A stretch of 64,000 bases of DNA from Vreelandella lutescens (GTDB lineage: Bacteria; Pseudomonadota; Gammaproteobacteria; Pseudomonadales; Halomonadaceae). Below, in pieces: positions 27,472 to 35,473 of the stretch. Under the pieces are notes generated by a model, which worked only from the letters and a program-made list of their open reading frames with translations, was not told the DNA's origin and made no database searches. The stretch is from positions 248,001-312,000 of the forward strand of contig NZ_BMHM01000002.1 of NCBI RefSeq assembly GCF_014640815.1, written 5' to 3'. Numbering within the stretch: the first letter of the stretch is position 1; each line of letters begins with the position of its first letter. The translations under genes and the position numbers were made by a program.

Positions 27472-28359
27472 ATGACGATGATATTCGGCGTGCCAATGGC
27501 CGTGTTCATGGGCCAGCTAACGCTTGGGCTTGTGAACGGTGCCTTTTACGCACTGCTTAGTTTGGGCCTGGCGGTCATCTTCGGCCTACTGAAGATCGTC
27601 AACTTTGCCCATGGGGCGCAGTACATGCTGGGAGCCTTCGCCGCGCTGCTAGGCTTTCGCTACCTGGGCATTAACTATTGGTTAGCGTTGATTTTAGTCC
27701 CGCTGGTAGTGGGTGGTTTTGGCATGCTGATGGAGCGCTTTTTGCTGCGTCGCATTGCCCACCTCGACCACCTCTACGGGCTGCTGCTGACGTTCGGGTT
27801 AGCACTGATTTTTGAAGGTACACTGATTAACTTCTTCGGCGTTTCCGGGGCGCGCTATGCCACCCCAGAAATTCTGCAAGGCGGCCTGAACCTGGGCTTT
27901 ATGTTCCTGCCTACCTACCGCGCTTGGGTGCTGGTGGCGGCGCTGGCGATGTGCCTATTCACCTGGTTCATGATTGAGCGCACCCGCTTGGGCGCTTACC
28001 TGCGCGCTGGCACAGAAAACTCTCAATTGATGCAGGCGTTCGGTGTGAACGTACCGCTGCTGATTACCTTAACCTACGGGTTCGGGGTGGGGCTTGCTGC
28101 CTTTGCAGGCGTGCTGGCAGCGCCGCTGTACCCGGTGTCGCCCACCATGGGCTCCAGTTTGCTGATCGTGGTGTTTGCAGTGGTGGTCATTGGCGGTATG
28201 GGCTCCATTTTAGGTGCCATTTTGACTGGCCTCGGCATGGGTATTATTGAAGGGTTAACCAAGGTGTACTACCCGGAAGCCTCTAATACCGTAATCTTTT
28301 TGGTCATGATCTTGGTGCTCATGTTACGCCCCGCTGGGCTGTTCGGTAAGGAGGCATAA
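27472..28359 (+). CDS. livH: Branched-chain amino acid ABC transporter permease (LivH type)
   Basis: 295 residues with about eight hydrophobic segments. Typical LivH features: QLTLGLVNGAFYALLSLGLAVIFG at the start, IVNFAHGAQYMLGAF, and the cytosolic loop MIERTRLGAYLRAGTENSQLMQAFGVNV that contacts the ATPase, then GGMGSILGAILTGLGMG. The start follows GAGGAGAG. The livM ribosome-binding site (AAGGAGG) lies in its last codons. Confidence 0.93.
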   Translation: MTMIFGVPMAVFMGQLTLGLVNGAFYALLSLGLAVIFGLLKIVNFAHGAQYMLGAFAALLGFRYLGINYWLALILVPLVVGGFGMLMERFLLRRIAHLDHLYGLLLTFGLALIFEGTLINFFGVSGARYATPEILQGGLNLGFMFLPTYRAWVLVAALAMCLFTWFMIERTRLGAYLRAGTENSQLMQAFGVNVPLLITLTYGFGVGLAAFAGVLAAPLYPVSPTMGSSLLIVVFAVVVIGGMGSILGAILTGLGMGIIEGLTKVYYPEASNTVIFLVMILVLMLRPAGLFGKEA

Positions 28360-28361
28360 CC

Positions 28362-29363
28362 ATGGCAACCTCTCACACAACTGAAGCAGTGAATCTGCCG
28401 TCGGCGGTTCAAGAGCGTCAACGTCGCGCCAAATTTCGCCGCAATATGTTCTATCTAGCGCTGTTAGCTGTCGGGCTGGTCGCTCCGTTTGTGGCGTACC
28501 CGGTCTTCTTGATGAAGATTCTCTGCTTCGCACTGTTTGCCTGTGCCTTCAACCTGCTGTTGGGCTACGCCGGGCTGCTCTCATTTGGTCATGCGGCCTT
28601 CCTGGCCACCGGTGGCTACGTGACCGGCTACCTGCTGGCAAGCTACCCAGGCCTGACGCCCGAGCTGGGTATTCTGGCCGGCACGGCGATGGCTACGCTG
28701 CTCGGCGCGCTGTTTGGGGTGCTCTCCATTCGCCGCCAGGGCATCTACTTCGCCATGGTGACGCTGGCGCTGGCACAGCTAATGTTCTTCGTGTTTGTAC
28801 AGTCTTCGTTTACCGGTGGGGAAGACGGCCTGCACGGCGTGCCGCGGGGCAGCCTGTTTGGCGTGATTGATATCAGCAGTAACTTGGCCATGTACTACTT
28901 CGTGTTTGCCGTCTTTGTGTTTGGCTTTGCGGTGATTCAGCGCACGGTTCATTCACCCTTTGGGCAAGTGCTGAAAGCCATTCGCGAAAACGAGCCCCGC
29001 GCTATCTCGCTGGGTTACAACGTGGATGCCTACAAGTTATTGGCCTTTGTGCTGTCAGCGGCGTTAGCAGGCTTGGCGGGCTCTACTAAAACCGTCGTGT
29101 TCCAGCTGGCCTCGCTCACCGATGCTCATTGGCACATGTCGGGTGAGGTCATCCTGATGACGCTGCTGGGCGGCGTAGGCACACTGCTGGGCCCGCTGAT
29201 GGGGGCAGGGCTAGTAGTGAGTTTGCAACACCTGCTGGCGCAGTCGCCGCTGGGCAACTGGGTAAGTGTGATTCTGGGCATCATCTTTGTGGTGTGCGTA
29301 CTCAGCTTCCGCAGCGGCATCATTGGCGAGCTTTCTAAAATGTACCGTAAGAACTTTAAGTGA
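28362..29363 (+). CDS. livM: Branched-chain amino acid ABC transporter permease (LivM type)
   Basis: 333 residues, about nine to ten membrane helices. LivM features: FNLLLGYAGLLSFGHAAFLATGGY, FGVLSIRRQGIYFAMVTLALAQ, LKAIRENEPRAISLGYNVDAYK (ATPase-coupling loop), GGVGTLLGPLMGAG. It starts two bases after livH, so it is certainly co-transcribed, and ends 33 bases before a strong terminator that closes the transporter operon. Confidence 0.93.
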   Translation: MATSHTTEAVNLPSAVQERQRRAKFRRNMFYLALLAVGLVAPFVAYPVFLMKILCFALFACAFNLLLGYAGLLSFGHAAFLATGGYVTGYLLASYPGLTPELGILAGTAMATLLGALFGVLSIRRQGIYFAMVTLALAQLMFFVFVQSSFTGGEDGLHGVPRGSLFGVIDISSNLAMYYFVFAVFVFGFAVIQRTVHSPFGQVLKAIRENEPRAISLGYNVDAYKLLAFVLSAALAGLAGSTKTVVFQLASLTDAHWHMSGEVILMTLLGGVGTLLGPLMGAGLVVSLQHLLAQSPLGNWVSVILGIIFVVCVLSFRSGIIGELSKMYRKNFK

Positions 29364-29396
29364 TGGATTTCCATTAACCGCGTCTGTCCGTGGATT

Positions 29397-29420
29397 GGGT
29401 GCCTTTGGGCACCCTTTTTT
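29397..29420 (+). terminator. Rho-independent terminator after livM
   Basis: GGGTGCC (29397-29403), loop, GGCACCC (29408-29414) and six T's. It separates the transporter operon from the valine-degradation operon. Confidence 0.92.
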
Positions 29421-29502
29421 CTGCCTGGAAAGGGGTGTTGGCCGCTTTCTACGCCAAAGGTCGTGGGGGATTGGGTTGCGCCTTCTAGGCTAAAAATATA
29501 AG

Positions 29503-29518
29503 TTAACGTAAACGTCAA
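29503..29518. promoter_or_regulatory. LiuR-type operator upstream of the valine-degradation genes
   Basis: TTAACGTAAACGTCAA fits the pattern TTnACGTnnACGTnAA exactly, like the perfect palindrome upstream of liuR. It lies 86-101 bases before the acyl-CoA dehydrogenase start and just after the livM terminator, so it should control the operon at 29604-32858. Confidence 0.78.
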
Positions 29519-29603
29519 CATTGCCAATAATGACAACAACCGCGTGCGACTGTGCCGCTGCCTCAAAAGGGCTCAGGCCACCCACGCGCTGTGGAGATAC
29601 GCC

Positions 29604-30758
29604 ATGAATTTCGAGCTAAGTGAAGACCAGGTCGCTTTTTCTGATATGGCCCGGGCGTTCGCCCAAAACGAGCTGGAACCCCACGCCGCCGAATGGGACG
29701 CAGAATCTTTTTTCCCCGTCGATGTGATTCGTAAAGCAGGGGAGCTGGGCTTCTGTTCGCTGTACGCCCCGGAAAGCGTTGGCGGTTTAGGGCTTTCTCG
29801 GTTGGACGCCAGCATTATTTTTGAACAGCTCTCGATGGGCTGCACCTCGACTACTGCGTACCTCACCATTCATAACATGGTGACCTGGATGCTGGCAGAT
29901 TTCGGCACCCCAGAGGCCGTTGAGCAGTGGGGTGAAAAACTGGCGACCGGCGAGCTGCTAGGCTCTTACTGCTTGACCGAGCCTAACTCCGGCTCTGATG
30001 CGGCTTCGCTGAAAACCACCGCCAAGCGTGATGGCGAACACTACGTACTAAACGGCAGCAAGATGTTTATTTCTGGCGCGGGCAGCACTGACTTCCTGGT
30101 GGTGATGGCGCGCACCGGTGGCGAAGGCCCTGGCGGCGTTTCTGCGTTTGCGGTGGATGCCAAGAGCGAAGGCATCAGCTACGGCCGCAAAGAGGACAAA
30201 ATGGGCTGGAACAGCCAGCCCACCCGCATGATCACCTTTGAAGACGTGCGCGTACCTGCTAACCACCTGCTGGGTAACGAAGGCGACGGCTTTAAAATCG
30301 CCATGAAAGGCCTGGACGGTGGGCGTATCAATATCGCCACCTGCTCCATCGGAACCGCCCAGCAGGCGCTCAATAAAGCCCGCGACTACATGCTAGAGCG
30401 CAAGCAGTTCGGCAAGCGCTTGGCCGAGTTCCAAGCGCTGCAGTTCCGCCTGGCCGATATGGTGACCGAGCTGGTGGCCGCCCGCCAGCTGGTACGCATG
30501 GCCGCCTCCAAGCTGGATGCGGGCCATCCGGATGCCACCACTTACTGCGCTATGGCCAAGCGGTTCGCCACTGATGTTGGCTTTAAAGTGTGCGACGAAG
30601 CGCTGCAGCTCTACGGCGGCAATGGCTACATTAAGGAGTACCCGATGGAGCGCTACGTGCGCGACACCCGCGTACACCGTATTCTGGAAGGCACCAACGA
30701 GATTATGCGGCTGATTATTTCCCGCCGCGTACTGGCCGACGGTGCCGCTGAGCTATAG
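29604..30758 (+). CDS. Acyl-CoA dehydrogenase, probably isobutyryl-CoA dehydrogenase
   Basis: 384 residues from the ATG at 29604 (GTGGAG seven bases before); a GTG at 29544 would add an unconserved tail. FAD enzyme, with CLTEPNSGSDAASLKTTAKR, MFISGAGSTDFLVVMARTGG, KEDKMGWNSQPTRMITFEDV and QLYGGNGYIKEYPMERYVRD / RILEGTNEIMRLIISRR. The KMGWNSQPTR block and the neighbours (hydroxyisobutyryl-CoA hydrolase and hydroxyisobutyrate dehydrogenase) point to oxidation of isobutyryl-CoA to methacrylyl-CoA in valine breakdown. It is the first gene behind a LiuR-type box. Confidence 0.88.
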   Translation: MNFELSEDQVAFSDMARAFAQNELEPHAAEWDAESFFPVDVIRKAGELGFCSLYAPESVGGLGLSRLDASIIFEQLSMGCTSTTAYLTIHNMVTWMLADFGTPEAVEQWGEKLATGELLGSYCLTEPNSGSDAASLKTTAKRDGEHYVLNGSKMFISGAGSTDFLVVMARTGGEGPGGVSAFAVDAKSEGISYGRKEDKMGWNSQPTRMITFEDVRVPANHLLGNEGDGFKIAMKGLDGGRINIATCSIGTAQQALNKARDYMLERKQFGKRLAEFQALQFRLADMVTELVAARQLVRMAASKLDAGHPDATTYCAMAKRFATDVGFKVCDEALQLYGGNGYIKEYPMERYVRDTRVHRILEGTNEIMRLIISRRVLADGAAEL

Positions 30759-30803
30759 CCGCCAGGGCACTTATCACCGAGCCCGAGCATATAAGGACAA
30801 ACC

Positions 30804-31919
30804 ATGAGTTGTGTACTGTTTGAAGAGCACACCACCCAAGATGGCCATGTGATTGGCGAGATCACCCTGAACGCAGAGCGCTCCTTAAACGCGCTCACGC
30901 TGGAGATGATCGAAGAGATCTTGCCGCGCCTAAACCAGTGGCAAACCGACGAACGGGTCGTGGCCGTGCTGCTGGATAGCGCGGGCGAAAAAGCCTTCTG
31001 CGCCGGTGGCGATGTGGTCAATCTCTATAAGGCCATTCAAGGTGAAGGTGCTGCCGATTTCCCTGAGCGCTTCTTCGAGAACGAGTATCGCCTGGATTAC
31101 CAGCTGCACACCTTCCCAAAACCAGTGATTTGCTGGGGCAACGGCATTGTGATGGGCGGCGGCATGGGCCTGTTAAGCGGCAGCAGCCACCGCATCGTCA
31201 CCGAGACCTCCCGGCTGGCTATGCCGGAAGTGACCATTGGACTGTACCCAGATGTGGGCGCCAGCTGGTTCCTTAACCGCCTGCCCGGTGGCGCAGGGCG
31301 GTTTCTCGCCATGACCGGCGGGCAAATTAACGCGCCAGATGCGGTTCATCTAGGCCTAGCCGACCGAGCGATTGCTAGCCATCACCGCGGCGCACTGGCT
31401 GAAAAGCTATTGGACGCCAGCTGGGGCGAAGGCGAACACACCGATGCCCATGGCGTGGTGAACCGCGTGCTGCGTGAGCTAGAGCAGGTATCGCACAATG
31501 TCTTTGCTGAGATGGAAGCGCCGGTTTACAAATCATCTTCTTTAATTCGTGAGCTGATGGATCACGACACCGTCGAGCAGATGGTGGAAGCCGTGCTGGC
31601 GGTGAAGACCGATGACAAATGGTTTAGCAAAGCGCAAAAGACCTTGGCTCACGGCAGTCCTGTTTCTATCAAGCTGATTGACGAGCAGCTTAGCCGTGCC
31701 AAACACATGTCGCTGGCGGAAGTGTTTCAGTTTGAGCTTTCGCTCTCTGTACAGTGCTGCCGCCACCGGGAGTTTCCCGAAGGCGTGCGCGCGCTGCTGG
31801 TGGATAAAGACGGCCAGCCAAGCTGGACCTACCCAGATGTGGCCTCGGTTGAGCCTTCCTTTATAGACGAGCTGCTGGCCCCCGCATGGGACACTAACCC
31901 GCTGGCAGACCTTAAATAA
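30804..31919 (+). CDS. 3-Hydroxyisobutyryl-CoA hydrolase (crotonase family)
   Basis: 371 residues, the length typical of HIBYL-CoA hydrolase rather than the roughly 260 of plain hydratases. It releases CoA from 3-hydroxyisobutyryl-CoA. Seen: ITLNAERSLNALTLEMI, KAFCAGGDVVNLYKA, NGIVMGGGMGLLSGSSHRIVT, MPEVTIGLYPDVGASWFLNRLP (acidic catalytic residues in this block) and a C-terminal domain with FQFELSLSVQCCRHREFPEGVRALLVDKD, here in short conserved pieces. It lies between the dehydrogenase and mmsB, with a possible separate enoyl-CoA hydratase for methacrylyl-CoA located elsewhere. Confidence 0.9.
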   Translation: MSCVLFEEHTTQDGHVIGEITLNAERSLNALTLEMIEEILPRLNQWQTDERVVAVLLDSAGEKAFCAGGDVVNLYKAIQGEGAADFPERFFENEYRLDYQLHTFPKPVICWGNGIVMGGGMGLLSGSSHRIVTETSRLAMPEVTIGLYPDVGASWFLNRLPGGAGRFLAMTGGQINAPDAVHLGLADRAIASHHRGALAEKLLDASWGEGEHTDAHGVVNRVLRELEQVSHNVFAEMEAPVYKSSSLIRELMDHDTVEQMVEAVLAVKTDDKWFSKAQKTLAHGSPVSIKLIDEQLSRAKHMSLAEVFQFELSLSVQCCRHREFPEGVRALLVDKDGQPSWTYPDVASVEPSFIDELLAPAWDTNPLADLK

Positions 31920-31961
31920 CGCACACTGCGCTCTCTACAACACGCTAATAAGGATAAAAAG

Positions 31962-32858
31962 ATGACTACCGTTGCGTTTATTGGTTTAGGCAATATGGGC
32001 GGCCCCATGGCCGCCAACCTGGCGAAAGCTGGTTTTAACGTGCGCGCTTTTGACCTTTCCGCCCAAGCGCTGGAAACCGCTAAATCCCAAGGCTGCGACG
32101 TGGCCGCCACCGCCCAACAAGCCGCTACCGACGCCGACTTCATTATCTCCATGCTGCCCGCGGGCAAGCACGTGCGGGTGCTGTACGTGGATGGCGATGC
32201 GCCGCTGTTTGAAGTGATTAAACCAAGCGCGCTGGTAATCGATTGCTCCACCATTGACGCCGACACCGCCCGCCACGTGGCCGCTGCTGGCGCTGAAAAG
32301 GGCATCGGCTTTGTAGATGCGCCGGTTTCCGGTGGGGTAGGCGGTGCCCAAGCGGGCACGCTGACCTTTATCGTGGGCGGCTCGGAAGAACAGTTCGCTC
32401 AGGCGCAGCCAGTGCTGCAAGCCATGGGTAAAAACATCTTCCACGCAGGCGACCACGGCGCAGGGCAGGTAGCCAAAGTGTGCAACAACATGCTGCTCTC
32501 GATTCTGATGGCAGGCACCTGTGAAGCGATCAACATGGGCGTTAAAAATGGCCTCGACCCCGCCGTGCTGTCAGAAATCATGAAGCAAAGCTCGGGCGGC
32601 AACTGGGCACTGAACGTCTACAACCCCTACCCAGGGGTGATGGAAAACGCCCCCGCCTCGAAAGGCTACCAGGGCGGCTTCCAGGTGGATCTGATGATCA
32701 AAGACCTAGGCCTCGCCATGGACGTGAGCCAGCAAAGCGCCGCCCCCATCCCCATGGGCTCCGCCGCCCGTTCGCTGTTTACACTGCACAAAGCAGGCGG
32801 CAACGGAAAACTCGACTTCTCCAGCCTGCTACAGCTGTATCAGGATAAGGGTGAGTAG
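31962..32858 (+). CDS. mmsB: 3-Hydroxyisobutyrate dehydrogenase
   Basis: 298 residues. NAD-dependent oxidation of 3-hydroxyisobutyrate to methylmalonate semialdehyde, in valine degradation. Seen: Rossmann start FIGLGNMGGPMAANLAKAGF, substrate-binding motif VDAPVSGGVGGAQAGTLTFI, catalytic lysine block GAGQVAKVCNNMLLSI, and GGFQVDLMIKDLGLAMD. The partner mmsA (methylmalonate semialdehyde dehydrogenase) is not in this window. AAGGATAAAAAG precedes the ATG. Confidence 0.94.
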   Translation: MTTVAFIGLGNMGGPMAANLAKAGFNVRAFDLSAQALETAKSQGCDVAATAQQAATDADFIISMLPAGKHVRVLYVDGDAPLFEVIKPSALVIDCSTIDADTARHVAAAGAEKGIGFVDAPVSGGVGGAQAGTLTFIVGGSEEQFAQAQPVLQAMGKNIFHAGDHGAGQVAKVCNNMLLSILMAGTCEAINMGVKNGLDPAVLSEIMKQSSGGNWALNVYNPYPGVMENAPASKGYQGGFQVDLMIKDLGLAMDVSQQSAAPIPMGSAARSLFTLHKAGGNGKLDFSSLLQLYQDKGE

Positions 32859-32884
32859 TGCGTGGTAAATCGTGAGGCGATGGC

Positions 32885-32942
32885 GTAGCGCGTGGTAACG
32901 AGCAGCGCGAGGCACCCGCGAAGGGCGGCAACGCCGCCCTGG
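32885..32942. repeat. Intergenic repeat with hairpin, copy 1
   Basis: About 58 bases, closely matching the sequence at 33660-33718. The shared part includes GCGAGGCACCCGCGAAGGGC and, here, the perfect hairpin AGGGCGGC-AAC-GCCGCCCT (32922-32940). The two copies flank the glutathione transferase gene. Confidence 0.75.
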
Positions 32943-32977
32943 TCGCGCCACACAACTAACCAACAACAAGGACTGCC

Positions 32978-33604
32978 ATGATTACGCTTTGGGGCCGCAA
33001 CAACTCCACCAACGTCAAAAAAGTGCTCTGGGCACTGGAAGAGCTGGAACTACCGTTCGAGCAGATCATGGCGGGCCTACACCATGGTGTAAACGACACG
33101 CCAGAATACCTCGCCATGAACCCGAACGGTCTGGTGCCGCTGCTGAAAGACGACACCACGCAAAGCGTGCTGTGGGAGTCCAACACCATTCTCCGCTACC
33201 TGGCAGCGCAGTACGGCCCCAACCACTTATGGATCGAAGAGCCCGCCAAGCGGGCGCACATGGAAAAGTGGATGGATTGGTCCAGCAGCCTGCTAACCCC
33301 CGCCCACCGCACCATTTTGATGGGCTATGTGCGCACCCCGCCGGAACAGCGCGATAGCACACTGCTAGACCCTGCCATCGCCGCCTGCGAAAAACTCTTC
33401 GCCCAGCTAGACGCCACGTTAAGCCAGCAGCGCTGGTTTTCTGGCGATGAATTCGGCCTTGCCGATATCGCCATCGCCCCGTTCACTTATAATCTATTCA
33501 ACAGCTGCCTCACCTGGCAGCACAACCAGCACCTAGCGCGCTGGACAGAGCAGCTCACCGAACGCCCCGCCTACCGCAAGGTCGTGATGATTCCCGTCAC
33601 CTAA
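32978..33604 (+). CDS. Glutathione S-transferase family protein
   Basis: 208 residues. N-terminal thioredoxin-like domain (about 1-80) with [33 protein letters not shown] and [12 protein letters not shown] (glutathione-binding cis-proline and ESNTI motif); all-alpha C-terminal domain with [13 protein letters not shown]. The fold fits theta/beta-like bacterial GSTs; the first residues offer Ser/Asn near the thiolate-stabilising position. The substrate cannot be predicted. It is flanked by two copies of an intergenic repeat and is probably transcribed separately from mmsB. Confidence 0.88.
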   Translation: MITLWGRNNSTNVKKVLWALEELELPFEQIMAGLHHGVNDTPEYLAMNPNGLVPLLKDDTTQSVLWESNTILRYLAAQYGPNHLWIEEPAKRAHMEKWMDWSSSLLTPAHRTILMGYVRTPPEQRDSTLLDPAIAACEKLFAQLDATLSQQRWFSGDEFGLADIAIAPFTYNLFNSCLTWQHNQHLARWTEQLTERPAYRKVVMIPVT

Positions 33605-33659
33605 CAAGCCATTGAGAACTCGCCGGGTATCTTCGGCATTGAATAAAGGCAAACACCCC

Positions 33660-33718
33660 GTAGCGCGGCGTAACGAGCCACGCGAGGCACCCGCGAAGGG
33701 CGGCAACGCTGCCCCTGG
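33660..33718. repeat. Intergenic repeat with hairpin, copy 2
   Basis: About 59 bases, same orientation as copy 1 at 32885-32942. The hairpin arms here are imperfect (AGGGCGGC-AAC-GCTGCCCCT), so the copies have diverged. No coding signal is seen. Confidence 0.75.
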
Positions 33719-33791
33719 GCTGTTATCGACATGCTCAATCAACCCTTCGGTCGTTATCACACACTCAACTTTAATGCTTGTGAGAGTGCCT

Positions 33792-33815
33792 GTGGGAGGG
33801 CGCTTCAGCGCGCGA
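33792..33815. repeat. REP-like palindrome
   Basis: GTGGGAGGGCGCTTCAGCGC continues with GCGA: a GTGGGAG head followed by a GC-rich hairpin with TTCA loop. This is the layout of the REP sequences spread by RAYT transposases in Pseudomonas and relatives. Only one copy is in the window, and no RAYT gene. Confidence 0.6.
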
Positions 33816-33837
33816 CGATCCAGCCACCCAAGCCCAA

Positions 33838-34758
33838 CTAAAATCTCGCCTCCAACAACGCCAACTCCCTATTCAACCCCTTCAATACCTCACACCCCAA
33901 CCCATACCGCTCAGCGCGCTCAATCAACGGCCCCAAAATCGCCTCACGCTCGGTAAGCCGCTTGGCCTCCACATCCTGCAACATCGAAGCCTTATTATTC
34001 GCGGTGTTCTCCACCACCTGCCAAACCAACGCCAGCCATGCTGCTTTACCTTCACCACCATTCGGCGGCAAAACGCCTTCCTTCGCTAAAATCGCTGCCA
34101 CTTCCTTCACCACGGCCACCACTCGGCCTGAATAGGCGTCCCCACGAAGCTCACCATTTCGCACGCCATGCAGCGCCACCAGCGGGTTAATCGCCGCATT
34201 CACCGCCAATTTCTGCCACAAGCGGCTACGAATATCGCCCACCGCCGAAGCAGTAAACCCAGCCTCACTCAGCAGCGCCGCTAAGGCTTTCGCCGACCCT
34301 GCGTGCTGGTTATCCAAATCCCCAACAAACGTTGGCCCACGCCCGGCGTACACCACGCCATCATCCCCCGTTAAGTACGCCCCCTGAGTCGTGGTGGCGC
34401 ACAGCACCGGCCCAGGCCACATCTGCGTAATACGCGGCTGCGCATAAAAGCCGTTCTGCCACAGCACCAACGGGGTGGAAGGGGGCAGCACGCTCGCAAT
34501 ACTCGAAAGCGCCGCCTCGGCGGCCATCGCTTTGGTAGTGATATGCACGAACGCAGGCGGCTCAGGTGCATCCGCTACCAACCGCTCAGCGGTGAGTGAG
34601 GTCAAGTGCTGAACATGCACTTCGCCTTCCGGTGTGGTCAGCAATTGCCGCGAGGGTAAGTCACGGCGGCCAATCACCGCCACTTCAACGAGCGAGGCTA
34701 GGGAGTGCGCCAACAAACGGCCAATGGCCCCAGGGCCAAGAATCCAGTGGGTGGTCAT
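33838..34758 (-). CDS. 2-Dehydropantoate 2-reductase family protein (PanE-like)
   Basis: 306 residues. NADPH-dependent ketopantoate reductase of the ApbA/PanE family, a pantothenate-synthesis step. Seen: N-terminal dinucleotide motif ILGPGAIGRLLAHSL, VHITTKAMAAEAALSSI (conserved Lys), LVLWQNGFYAQ, and the C-terminal helical domain with LWQKLAVNAAINPLVALHGVRNGEL (catalytic Lys and Asn). A few conserved positions differ from E. coli PanE, so another 2-oxoacid substrate is possible. It borders the AT-rich island at 34.8 kb. Confidence 0.83.
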   Translation of the reverse strand: MTTHWILGPGAIGRLLAHSLASLVEVAVIGRRDLPSRQLLTTPEGEVHVQHLTSLTAERLVADAPEPPAFVHITTKAMAAEAALSSIASVLPPSTPLVLWQNGFYAQPRITQMWPGPVLCATTTQGAYLTGDDGVVYAGRGPTFVGDLDNQHAGSAKALAALLSEAGFTASAVGDIRSRLWQKLAVNAAINPLVALHGVRNGELRGDAYSGRVVAVVKEVAAILAKEGVLPPNGGEGKAAWLALVWQVVENTANNKASMLQDVEAKRLTEREAILGPLIERAERYGLGCEVLKGLNRELALLEARF

Positions 34759-35158
34759 GGGTAAAGCATCTTCAGTAACGGGAGTGCTGACAAGCTTACC
34801 GCGTCCGGTGTGGTGTGGCTAAGGAGTGAAAAAAGGGGGGCAGTGGGACTATTTTCTAGTGACGGGGGTAAGGATAGTTTGGTAGGTTTGCAGCTAAGCT
34901 GGTTTTGTTAGTGATAGTATGTGGAAGGCTGCGATGGTGACACCAAGCAGGAATTGATGGAGTGTCAGCTTTCGACCCATAGCGGATGCCGGAGATTTAA
35001 AATCGGGAAGAAAAGGATACCGATTATATCGTGAGTACTATTGAGCCAGTTTATGTTTAAAAAAGTTAATGGTGAAACCTGAAGCAGCTTTAAGTAGTCG
35101 TGTGGTAGGTGCTAGTTGTACATGCTTAGTTTCATTTTTTTGGTAAGGAATGCGGAAT
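34759..35158. other. AT-rich gene-free span at the left edge of the island
   Basis: About 400 bases with no convincing coding frame. Composition shifts from GC-rich near 34.8 kb to clearly AT-rich by 35.0 kb. A TAAGGA ribosome-binding site at 35144-35149 serves the next gene. I saw no attachment site, tRNA end, integrase remnant or clear direct repeat. Confidence 0.6.
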
Positions 35159-35473
35159 ATGATTGATTTTCTGAAGGTTGCGGTCAAAGCAGGATTTGGC
35201 TTAGCTGCAATAGCGGCCGCGACATTCTGGTCAATTCACGAAGGATTTATACAGGCTGATTTATTCTCTCAAATGAGTGCTGAGCAAACTTTGGTAGCAT
35301 TTAAATGGTCTTCTGGGATTGCGGGTCTGTTACTCCTTGTCGCTATTTTCCTTTCGTTTTCATCAAAATCCACAGGCAAAACTATTACATCTGATAACGG
35401 TGGTGTTTCTGTCGATAACTCTGGATTTCTTAATAAGTTTAATATTTTTAAGAAAAACAAGGGTGACAAATAA
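35159..35473 (+). CDS. Two-helix membrane protein, likely ABC-3C associated
   Basis: 104 residues from the ATG at 35159, nine bases after AAGGA; the ATG at 35150 lies on top of that site. Two hydrophobic helices (about 9-27 and 50-67) leave a 35-residue charged C-terminal tail, probably cytosolic. The tail contains TITSDNGGVSVDNSGFLNKF followed by NIF, which matches the N-terminus of the next protein (IRADRGGLAYDGSGVGNK then PTFNI). I know no named family for it. It overlaps the next gene (TAATG) and starts an AT-rich operon. It may be the membrane-acting effector or anchor of the system; that is inference. Confidence 0.7.
   Translation: MIDFLKVAVKAGFGLAAIAAATFWSIHEGFIQADLFSQMSAEQTLVAFKWSSGIAGLLLLVAIFLSFSSKSTGKTITSDNGGVSVDNSGFLNKFNIFKKNKGDK

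Noticed and set aside
33612..33956. A 114-codon plus-strand frame over the repeat and the end of the PanE-like gene
   Set aside because: It is low-complexity, runs across the repeats and REP palindrome, and overlaps the antisense of a well-conserved gene.
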